In this document: positions 1 through 4,895 of the stretch, piece by piece | Layout: the number at the start of each line of letters is the position of its first letter | Position numbering within the stretch: the first letter of the stretch is position 1 | Assembly: GCA_016198885.1 (NCBI GenBank) | Contig: JACQHV010000183.1 | Coordinates: forward strand, 1 to 6,351 | Length of the DNA: 6,351 nucleotides | Direction: 5' to 3' | DNA from: Gammaproteobacteria bacterium | GTDB lineage: Bacteria > Pseudomonadota > Gammaproteobacteria > Eutrophobiales > Eutrophobiaceae | The notes under the pieces: model-generated | Seen by the model: the letters and a program-made list of their open reading frames with translations, nothing else | The model's database searches: none | Told to the model about the DNA's origin: nothing | Program-made: the position numbers and the translations under genes

Positions 1-4
1 AATG

Positions 5-35
5 AAAACCCCGCCTTGATGTGATCGCGGCAGGG
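5..35 (-). terminator. Rho-independent terminator of the toxin-antitoxin operon
   Basis: Read on the minus strand, CCCTGCC (35-29) pairs with GGCGGGG (15-9): six Watson-Crick pairs and one G-U wobble, with a 13-base loop. It is followed directly by TTTTCATT. A G+C-rich stem plus a T run is the intrinsic terminator pattern. It lies about 40 bases after the stop of the last minus-strand gene, so it would end that operon. The T run is short, so efficiency is uncertain. Confidence 0.6.
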
Positions 36-53
36 ACTGATCAATTTAGATTC

Positions 54-71
54 CGATAAGCCCCCTTATCG
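54..71 (-). repeat. Hairpin just after the putative toxin stop codon
   Basis: CGATAAG (54-60) and CTTATCG (65-71) form a perfect 7-bp stem with a four-base loop. It starts four bases past the stop codon of the 140-codon gene. No T run follows on the minus strand, so alone it is not a canonical terminator. It may protect the 3' end or act together with the stronger stem at 35-9. Confidence 0.5.
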
Positions 72-75
72 TAAG

Positions 76-498
76 TTAAATTGAATATTTAATTAATGGC
101 GTCAAAGAATCCAAAATATAACGTTGCATACGCGGTGTCAGTTTCGGGCCGTCTTCTACCGCCGCGATAACCATCTTTAATACCTCATTACTTGCATTGC
201 CTTTTGGCTGATTTCTCTCAGCCTTCATTTGTTCAACAATATTACTTCTGATTAACCCATATGCTTCTGAACAATCTATATAGGAATCATGGGTTAAAAT
301 AAAACTATGATTTGCTCTGTCTACAATTACCTGGCATTCATTTAATTCTTTTCTGGATGCCACATATTTTGTCACTTTAGTATTTATTAGAAAAAATAAA
401 ATACACGGATCTACACAAACTGTTAGGCAGTGTTTCTCTTTAGCACCACCAGGCAGATCATCAAAGTACAACGTTTGAAGTGAGCCCGGGTAGACCAA
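76..498 (-). CDS. Putative toxin partner of the Panacea antitoxin (unrecognised family)
   Basis: This 140-residue soluble protein has no signal peptide or membrane segment. I do not recognise the family with certainty. Its position 14 bases downstream of a Panacea-type antitoxin gene, in the same operon, points to a toxin. The N-terminal half looks like a small beta-rich fold: PGS (4-6), KHCLTV (22-27), FFLINT (35-40) and a conserved-looking block HSFILTHDSYIDCSE (64-78). This is loosely reminiscent of MazF/PemK-like barrels, but that is only an impression. The C-terminal part (about 80-140) is charged and helical. The start is TTG at 498; an in-frame stop (TAG at 507-505) lies just upstream, there is no ATG or GTG near the N terminus and no clear ribosome binding site. 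Translation is therefore probably weak and coupled to the upstream gene, which would keep toxin below antitoxin. It may instead be a hypothetical protein of other function. Confidence 0.6.
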   Translation of the reverse strand: MVYPGSLQTLYFDDLPGGAKEKHCLTVCVDPCILFFLINTKVTKYVASRKELNECQVIVDRANHSFILTHDSYIDCSEAYGLIRSNIVEQMKAERNQPKGNASNEVLKMVIAAVEDGPKLTPRMQRYILDSLTPLIKYSI

Positions 499-512
499 TA
501 GAAACTAGAGAT

Positions 513-1031
513 TTAATCAGGATATGGGTCGGATAAATATTGATTTACTTCTGCCCCGTTTGTGAGGGTGGCTGCGATAGCGTGTAAATCCATGCTTCCG
601 TTTAGCCCAGCGGCATCATAAGCAGCGTCATGTGTTAATTGTCTTAGTTCATCAAATTCTTTATGGCCGTGTTCTTTAATTGTTAAATCAAGGCATTTTC
701 TGTCTGATCTACTAAGTAAACTCAAATCAGCATCTCTTTTTGACGTGATCACATTATCCTTTATTTGGAATGATTCTCTCGCATGTGGTGCGCCAGCATC
801 ATACTCTTTATCACCCCTTACAAATTTCAAAATATCATAGCTATTACTTGCTACAGGGCCATACTCCATTGCAATATACCAATCGCCAAGAATTAATGAT
901 CCGTAATCACTTAAATGCTGTTTTTCTGCTAGATAGAGTATTTTCAGTGTATTGTACATATCGCCGCCGATTTTAGGGGCAATGTACAGTATTACTTCTA
1001 CTGCCTTTTCTGGATCAAACGTAGTTCTCAT
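513..1031 (-). CDS. Panacea-domain (SocA-like, DUF4065) antitoxin
   Basis: The 172-residue product matches the Panacea/DUF4065 pattern: an early helix VEVILYIAPKIG (11-22), TLKILYLAEKQHL (28-40), a DYG turn (42-44), GDWYIAMEYGPV (49-60) followed by SNSYDIL (62-68), and a late LRQLTHDAAY (129-138). Length fits the family. Panacea proteins are versatile antitoxins that pair with many unrelated toxins by direct binding; SocA of Caulobacter is a relative acting as a protease adaptor for its toxin. The order antitoxin-then-partner with a 14-base gap fits a type II module. No Shine-Dalgarno sequence precedes the ATG; a -10-like TATAAA ends only four bases before it, so the message may be leaderless. 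The gene is visibly A+T-richer than the DUF3987 operon, consistent with separate acquisition. Confidence 0.85.
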   Translation of the reverse strand: MRTTFDPEKAVEVILYIAPKIGGDMYNTLKILYLAEKQHLSDYGSLILGDWYIAMEYGPVASNSYDILKFVRGDKEYDAGAPHARESFQIKDNVITSKRDADLSLLSRSDRKCLDLTIKEHGHKEFDELRQLTHDAAYDAAGLNGSMDLHAIAATLTNGAEVNQYLSDPYPD

Positions 1032-1069
1032 AATATTTATAGTATGGGCCTGTAGTACTACAATTTCAA
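1031..1069 (-). promoter_or_regulatory. Candidate promoter and palindromic operator of the toxin-antitoxin operon
   Basis: TGTAGTACTACA at 1051-1062 is a perfect 12-bp palindrome. On the minus strand it overlaps a weak -35 (TTGTAG, 1063-1058) and is followed after 16 bases by TATAAA (1041-1036), a good -10. A TTGAAA (1069-1064) is an alternative -35, with wide spacing. Initiation would fall at or next to the ATG at 1031. A palindrome inside the promoter is what an autoregulated toxin-antitoxin operon would show. This is an inference from position and symmetry. Confidence 0.5.
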
Positions 1070-1083
1070 TGCTTTAAATCAGT

Positions 1084-1427
1084 TTACCTGCCTGTTTCTC
1101 TATCCTCTTTCTTTGTTTCATATATCGGATGTCCGAAGAATCCTGCAATACCCTGCGCTCCTTGTTCGTATAGCTGCTGGACAAAGATCGGGACGAAGTT
1201 GCTGCCAATATGCTTTATTCTCGCTAGTGCCTGTTCTGGAATAATGGCGTTTTTATCAAACGTCTTGGGCGCATAGTGCAGGTTCAGGTATTTAACACCC
1301 ATTGCCTGCTCGATGATCTTTTGGGAAGTATCCCCATCTTGTTTAACAGGGTTTTCCCGCCCTCAGCCATCCAATCGTTAAGTTCTCTTGGCCGAATTGT
1401 CCAGCAATAATTAGTTAGATTGCTCAT
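1084..1427 (-). pseudogene. Frameshifted small gene of unknown function, last of the replication operon
   Basis: An ATG at 1427 overlaps the TGA of the upstream gene (ATGA) and opens a 47-codon frame that stops at 1284. It begins MSNLTNYCWTIRPRELNDWM. In the -1 frame, coding sequence runs without a stop from 1362 to 1084 and holds YLNLHYAPKTFDKNAIIPEQ, then FVPIFVQQLYEQGAQGIAGF and GHPIYETKKED. Joining the frames at the GGGG run (1335-1332) gives one smooth protein of about 114 residues (…NKMG|DTSQKIIEQAMGVKYL…). A lost G in that run, a sequencing error or a ribosomal slip would each explain it. If the downstream part is expressed alone, the ATG at 1302 gives 72 residues. I do not recognise the protein. 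It has no membrane segment. Confidence 0.6.
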
Positions 1428-1693
1428 GCCTTCACCGAATGCCAGTGGCACTTCCTCGGGAATTGTGGGCGTTGCCGTTTAAACGGATTATCGGGGTGAT
1501 TGCAAGCACCGAGCCAATGCCTACAATCACAACACCATACATAACCCTCGCTTGCCAATTCAGGATTCCATTTTTCTGTAGAATGGCCCCGGTTATGTAC
1601 TGACGTTACTGACGTATCGTGTGAATCGTCGGTATTGTCAGTGCATAGGGGGTGCTCTTTCCGGGTAAATTCTGCCAGCCAGCGATCCATCAT
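1424..1693 (-). CDS. Small Cys/His-rich protein, possibly zinc-binding
   Basis: This 89-residue protein has a possible metal site in its second half: CCDCRHW (54-60, with C54-x2-C57), C64, H66, and C82-H83 near the C terminus. The first half is acidic and polar, with little predicted structure, and holds DTSVTS (26-31), which also occurs near the N terminus of the upstream DUF3987 protein. Its ATG overlaps the stop of that gene (ATGA, 1693-1690), with AGGGG a few bases upstream, and its own TGA overlaps the next ATG. This coupling argues that it is a real gene. A role in DNA or RNA binding beside the replication protein is an inference; no named family is recognised. Confidence 0.65.
   Translation of the reverse strand: MMDRWLAEFTRKEHPLCTDNTDDSHDTSVTSVHNRGHSTEKWNPELASEGYVWCCDCRHWLGACNHPDNPFKRQRPQFPRKCHWHSVKA
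1600..1618. repeat. 19-bp repeat, copy 1 (tandem CTGACGTTA / CTGACGTAT)
   Basis: Two near-identical 9-mers, CTGACGTTA and CTGACGTAT, lie in tandem and are followed by C. The same 19 bases recur at 3231-3249 with one difference. In the minus-strand Cys-rich gene this copy encodes DTSVTS. It could be a shared peptide motif or a cis-acting DNA site. Confidence 0.6.
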
Positions 1694-3306
1694 TCGGCCC
1701 CTAATGACGGGTTAATCAGATATTTAATGTGTGGCTTGCCAATCCCGATCCCACCCTTAATTTCTTCCGGCTTTAACACGTTGAGATCGATTAGCTCGTC
1801 ACAGGCATCTTGTACAGCCGCCCTATCACTTAATAAGTGCCATTGGTTACGGTAAACGTCGCGCACAGTAAATCCGTTGTTTAACTTCTTAGCGACAATT
1901 TTTTTATAAAGCTGTTCGGCTGATCTGATCTTGATGTCAGACACAAGCCCGTAAATTCTCCTGGCGTGTGTCTCAAGATAACTGCACCATGCCGCCGCTC
2001 GTTTTGTTGCCATAACCGATACATTGTCGGGCGCATCCCCGCCAGCAATATCAATTAAATGGAATATCAAAGCTAGTGATGGTAATAAACTACGGTATTT
2101 ACCTAGGTGCTCTACCATGATCGGGTTATCTTCGCGCCTAAGTTTTTCCGTCTGTAATTCCGTCAACCAGTCGTTAAATATCTCCTGTGCCTCTGGCGTA
2201 AAGCGGAAATATGGGAACCTGTCATGCTCTCCCTTTGTTGCGCCGTGTTTTATAAAATCCATACCGGCCAACTTTTCAATGACAGAAAAATACTGTTCTT
2301 CTGCACCATGATCAGGATATTGATCAATATTTTCCCACCTCGCAGGCTCGTCGGGATAAACAAGTAACTGTAGGCGCTGCGTTAACCCATCATTTTGATA
2401 ACCATTAGCGGCCCCATACAGATAAGAGATCAGTTTTGTAGGTTGAATACCGCCAAACACTGAAACACATAAATTCTCTGTATATACCGTGCCCCTCCCG
2501 ATCCTGTCTGTTGTGTAACTGCTATATCCATTCCACGCCTCAAGATAAAAAGCTCGATCTTGTTCCCGCCCCTCTCGATCCCATGAATCCAGCAAGCCCA
2601 CAAGCTCATCACGGAATAACAATATACCGCGTGGATTGTCGGCCAATAGTTCGCCCATTTTTTCAATCGTTGAATCATTTGTTTTATACCTGGCCCAAGC
2701 TGGTTCTGTTGGTTGTTCGAGATTCCTATAACTAACTTTCGCATCATCAAAGTCATTGAGTTTGTCGCCTGATTTTTTTTCTTTCGCGCATTTCCTCATA
2801 ATGTCCTGTAATGCTGATTTGTTCGCTTGATATGCAGCAAGTTCGGCCTCGTATGCCGCCGCGTCTTGATCATGCTTTTCCTTTGCATTGCGCTCTAATT
2901 TTGAAAGCGGACTCATTGCCTGTTCAAGCGCCGGGGTTTTTAATATGCTCGGTCTGCCGACCACTCCTCCCCATAGGTTAGGTATCACTTGCCAATTATC
3001 ACGTTGTTTTGGGCGCATCGCGCAACCGGCTCCGATGACTGATCCTGTCATTGTAATAGCTGCCGCCGCCACAAAATCAATAGGGCATTGCATCCTGTAG
3101 CAAACATCTTTAATCCATGCCTGAAACGGGCCGGGGATAATTTCTAGTGGTAATTTTTCAACATCGCCTAAAATACATTTAATTGGTTTTATTTCTCCCC
3201 ACTGTTTCGGGCCGTCACCGCCCCCACTGCCTGACGTTACTGACATATCATTGCTAAGATCGCTTTTAACCGGCCCATGTGTATCAACATAATTAATGTC
3301 TTTCAC
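1690..3306 (-). CDS. YfjI/DUF3987 family P-loop replication protein
   Basis: The 538-residue product is a DUF3987 (YfjI-like) protein, a family found on satellites, prophages and plasmids that resembles the helicase half of primase-helicase proteins. Residues 1-40 are a polar Gly-rich leader containing DMSVTS (20-25). The core starts with a family-typical stretch (52-110). A Walker A-like loop follows, VVGRPSILKTPAL (115-127), with K123-T124 as the phosphate-binding pair. A charged helical insert (131-175) probably forms a coiled coil. ILLFRDE (228-234) is the Walker B, and VSVFGGIQPTKL (281-292) and LTQRL (308-312) are likely sensor and arginine elements. About 460-538 resembles a winged helix. 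The start is GTG at 3306, not ATG: AAGGAGG lies eight bases upstream and GTGA overlaps the previous stop. Expected role: unwinding or initiating replication of the excised element. Confidence 0.85.
   Translation of the reverse strand: MKDINYVDTHGPVKSDLSNDMSVTSGSGGGDGPKQWGEIKPIKCILGDVEKLPLEIIPGPFQAWIKDVCYRMQCPIDFVAAAAITMTGSVIGAGCAMRPKQRDNWQVIPNLWGGVVGRPSILKTPALEQAMSPLSKLERNAKEKHDQDAAAYEAELAAYQANKSALQDIMRKCAKEKKSGDKLNDFDDAKVSYRNLEQPTEPAWARYKTNDSTIEKMGELLADNPRGILLFRDELVGLLDSWDREGREQDRAFYLEAWNGYSSYTTDRIGRGTVYTENLCVSVFGGIQPTKLISYLYGAANGYQNDGLTQRLQLLVYPDEPARWENIDQYPDHGAEEQYFSVIEKLAGMDFIKHGATKGEHDRFPYFRFTPEAQEIFNDWLTELQTEKLRREDNPIMVEHLGKYRSLLPSLALIFHLIDIAGGDAPDNVSVMATKRAAAWCSYLETHARRIYGLVSDIKIRSAEQLYKKIVAKKLNNGFTVRDVYRNQWHLLSDRAAVQDACDELIDLNVLKPEEIKGGIGIGKPHIKYLINPSLGAE
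3231..3249. repeat. 19-bp repeat, copy 2
   Basis: Identical to 1600-1618 at 18 of 19 positions (CTGACGTTACTGACATATC). It lies in the first 80 bases of the DUF3987 gene, where it encodes DMSVTS on the minus strand. The two copies are in the same orientation and reading frame, about 1.6 kb apart. Confidence 0.6.
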
Positions 3307-3767
3307 GCTGCGATCCTCCTTGGCCGGAAGTATTCGCTTGCAACATATTTATAATTGCAATCAACTATTGTGATCACGGCAAGGTTAGCGCCCGATTGAA
3401 TAATCAAAACTGCAAGATCGTTTAATGTCTTGCTGTAGTCCAGGTGATCAGTGATGTGGATTATGTGAACATCACGGCCATTGCAAATTGACCAGTTAAA
3501 ATCACTTGGCTGTGATCCGCCTGGAAAGACTACAACCCCGATCCTGTTCCCCCATTCCTTGACGCGATCCCATACATCTACCCCGGACAATATCCGTATC
3601 AATGCTGGTTTGCTTTCGGCCTGTTTAACTAACCGTCCGTAGGGAGGAAGTTTTTTTCTTGCCGGTATTGTGCTATTCTTCCCGGTGTAATTGTTTTCCT
3701 TTTCTGTTTTTGCGGCCCTTGAAGGTGACACTTCCGGGGCCGTGTCATTATGCAACCTTGAGTTCAT
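3303..3767 (-). CDS. Small protein upstream of DUF3987, possibly a degenerate Toprim domain
   Basis: The 154-residue product starts at ATG 3767, chosen because GGAGGG (3780-3775) sits seven bases upstream; an ATG 57 bases earlier lies deep inside the preceding gene and is less likely. Residues 1-40 are polar and unstructured. Residues 40-138 look like an alpha/beta domain: LPPYGRLVKQ (40-49), DVWDRVKEW (64-72), GVVVFPGG (77-84), then GRDVHIIHITDHLD (97-110) and a hydrophobic strand LAVITIV (129-135). The GRDV-strand-Asp arrangement recalls the Toprim core of phage primases, whose DxD metal motif would here be altered to D107-x2-D110. A Toprim-like partner split from the DUF3987 helicase would make sense, but the metal motif is not canonical and there is no zinc finger, so it may be non-catalytic. 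It overlaps its neighbours on both sides (20 bases and GTGA). Confidence 0.7.
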   Translation of the reverse strand: MNSRLHNDTAPEVSPSRAAKTEKENNYTGKNSTIPARKKLPPYGRLVKQAESKPALIRILSGVDVWDRVKEWGNRIGVVVFPGGSQPSDFNWSICNGRDVHIIHITDHLDYSKTLNDLAVLIIQSGANLAVITIVDCNYKYVASEYFRPRRIAA

Positions 3768-3972
3768 TGGTATTCCCTCCCTGGTTCTGTCCGTAAAGCC
3801 ATGTGAAATAGCAATCCGTATCAATATAAATTTTTCTGCCGCGCTTTATGATTGCACCCGATGAATGCAAGCCGTTTTTATGCTGATTGAAAATTTCCCA
3901 TCTCAGGCCACTTTCCCTGATGACGCCAGGGTGTTTCTTGGCTAAGGTTTTCACAGTTTCCAAATTTGGCAT
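3748..3972 (-). CDS. AlpA/excisionase-like DNA-binding protein
   Basis: This 74-residue protein is the first gene of the replication operon. Residues 4-30 form two likely helices (ETVKTLAKKHP, then GLRWEIFNQ). Residues 39-59 (GAIIKRGRKIYIDTDCYFTW) match the wing-like strand pair and closing Trp helix of AlpA and excisionase-type winged helices (pattern: R-GR-..-iD…-f..W). Such proteins bend DNA for excision and often switch transcription of int in P4-like elements. The ATG at 3972 has a strong GGAGGT (3986-3981) eight bases upstream, which fixes the start. Its own operator probably lies just upstream (3992-4032). It could be only a transcription regulator; excision activity is inferred. Confidence 0.7.
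   Translation of the reverse strand: MPNLETVKTLAKKHPGVIRESGLRWEIFNQHKNGLHSSGAIIKRGRKIYIDTDCYFTWLYGQNQGGNTNELKVA
3775..3780 (-). promoter_or_regulatory. Ribosome binding site fixing the start at 3767
   Basis: GGAGGG on the minus strand, seven bases before ATG 3767 and inside the end of the AlpA-like gene. It supports the shorter N terminus of the 154-residue protein. Confidence 0.75.
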
Positions 3973-3991
3973 TTCACACTACCTCCGGTAT

Positions 3992-4032
3992 GGTAATTTA
4001 GGTATAGCAATTATCGTTAATTGCTAATTACC
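3992..4032 (-). promoter_or_regulatory. Promoter with inverted-repeat operator before the replication operon
   Basis: TAGCAATTA (4005-4013) and TAATTGCTA (4018-4026) are perfect 9-bp arms around TCGT. An outer pair, GGTAAT (3992-3997) and ATTACC (4027-4032), lies around them. On the minus strand, TTAGCA (4028-4023) can serve as -35 and TGCTATACC (4009-4001) as an extended -10, with 16 bases between. The inner repeat therefore covers the promoter core exactly, as a repressor site would. Predicted start near 3994, giving a short leader with GGAGGT. Confidence 0.5.
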
Positions 4033-4052
4033 GTGTAGTGTAGATGGTGGGA

Positions 4053-4080
4053 TATCACGGAAAGCCGGTAAACCGTGATA
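4053..4080. repeat. Inverted repeat TATCACGG / CCGTGATA
   Basis: Perfect 8-bp arms (4053-4060 and 4073-4080) separated by 12 bases that include CCGG. It lies between the 263-codon gene and the operator of the replication operon. The centre-to-centre arm spacing is 20 bp, about two helical turns, which suits a dimeric protein. No T run follows on the minus strand, so a terminator role is less likely. Confidence 0.5.
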
Positions 4081-4094
4081 AGTGAGATAATTAT

Positions 4095-4886
4095 TTATAA
4101 ATTAATTTTAGAGAGGATGTTCCTTACTGTTGTAAGTTTCCTTTTATCGTCTTTCCCATCCCTTGTTTGAAATTTCAGATACCCACCTTCATTCTGAAAA
4201 TGATGAATATTTATTCGATCTGTTAGTTGCTCATAGAGTTCACTCACCGTTTCTGAATCATTCATGTTTTCAGAATCATCAGATATGGCATTGATAAAAT
4301 CTTCGTATGATTTAGAGTTAATTTTTTGGCAGATTCGAACTATGGCATGTTTAAAAATGCCAACATTACCAGCTCTCTTTTTTGCCGCTTTTCTGTTTTT
4401 CTCACTTATAATATATTGTTCTAAATTATTTTTTAGATAGTCCATTTTACCAAGTGATAATTGAACTATCATTGCAAGTGTGTGAGCGTCATAAATATTA
4501 ATATCATTATTCTCTAGTGATCGACGAAAACTAGTGATCAATTCAATAATCCTCGCTGCTGCATATACACCAGCCGGGACACTACCATCATCCATTAACC
4601 GTATGGCGATCACCCCAAAACTTATTTCATGTTCAGTTACACCATATTTCTTGAGAATCCTCAATGCCTCATTTTCTGCACCACAAAGATATTCATTTAT
4701 TCTTGATAGGTAATTATCGAATCCTTGTTCCGGGTCACCCTCTTTAAGTGGTTCGATTTCTAATATGTAATTTTCATCCCAATTAATATGGAGGTTAGAA
4801 AACTGATTTATATTTCCTTCTTGATCAAGCAAATCAAGCCAAAGCGCAGGCCTTTGATTATCATCTTTAAAAATAAATTGTGGCAT
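4095..4886 (-). CDS. Unknown 263-residue protein between integrase and replication operon
   Basis: I do not recognise this protein. It appears cytosolic, with no signal peptide or membrane segment. Residues 1-50 look beta-rich with aromatic residues (MPQFIFK, LWLDLL, NLHINW). The middle is mostly helical: GFDNYLSRINEYL (55-67), EALRILKKYGV (73-83), GVYAAARIIELITSF (106-120) and LAMIVQLSLG (137-146). A Lys/Arg-rich stretch (162-172) is followed by further helices and a basic tail, LKFQTRDGKDDKRKLTTVRN (237-256), which could bind nucleic acid. The start ATG lies nine bases after the integrase stop with no good ribosome binding site, so it is probably translated by coupling and shares the int transcript. 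Codon use is clearly A+T-richer than int, suggesting an accessory gene. Genes in this position are often variable cargo, sometimes defence; here that is only positional inference. Confidence 0.75.
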   Translation of the reverse strand: MPQFIFKDDNQRPALWLDLLDQEGNINQFSNLHINWDENYILEIEPLKEGDPEQGFDNYLSRINEYLCGAENEALRILKKYGVTEHEISFGVIAIRLMDDGSVPAGVYAAARIIELITSFRRSLENNDINIYDAHTLAMIVQLSLGKMDYLKNNLEQYIISEKNRKAAKKRAGNVGIFKHAIVRICQKINSKSYEDFINAISDDSENMNDSETVSELYEQLTDRINIHHFQNEGGYLKFQTRDGKDDKRKLTTVRNILSKINL

Positions 4887-4895
4887 TTCTATTGA

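Noticed and set aside
1320..1340. Classic -1 ribosomal slippery heptamer at the frameshift
   Set aside because: Neither CTTCCCAAAAG nor GGGAAAACC gives an X-XXY-YYZ heptamer in the required frame. Only a one-codon GGG slip is possible, so programmed recoding is not claimed.
2430..2756. Minus-strand open frame of 108 codons inside the DUF3987 gene, and a similar 83-codon frame inside int (4925-5176)
   Set aside because: Both are out-of-frame readings of strongly supported proteins whose conserved motifs lie in the other frame.
3768..3824. Longer N terminus for the 154-residue protein (start at 3824)
   Set aside because: It would overlap the AlpA-like gene by a further 57 bases, and the strong GGAGGG at 3780-3775 is placed for ATG 3767.
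4053..4080. Inverted repeat as an intrinsic terminator for the 263-codon gene
   Set aside because: The loop is long and no T run follows on the minus strand. A protein-binding site is more plausible.
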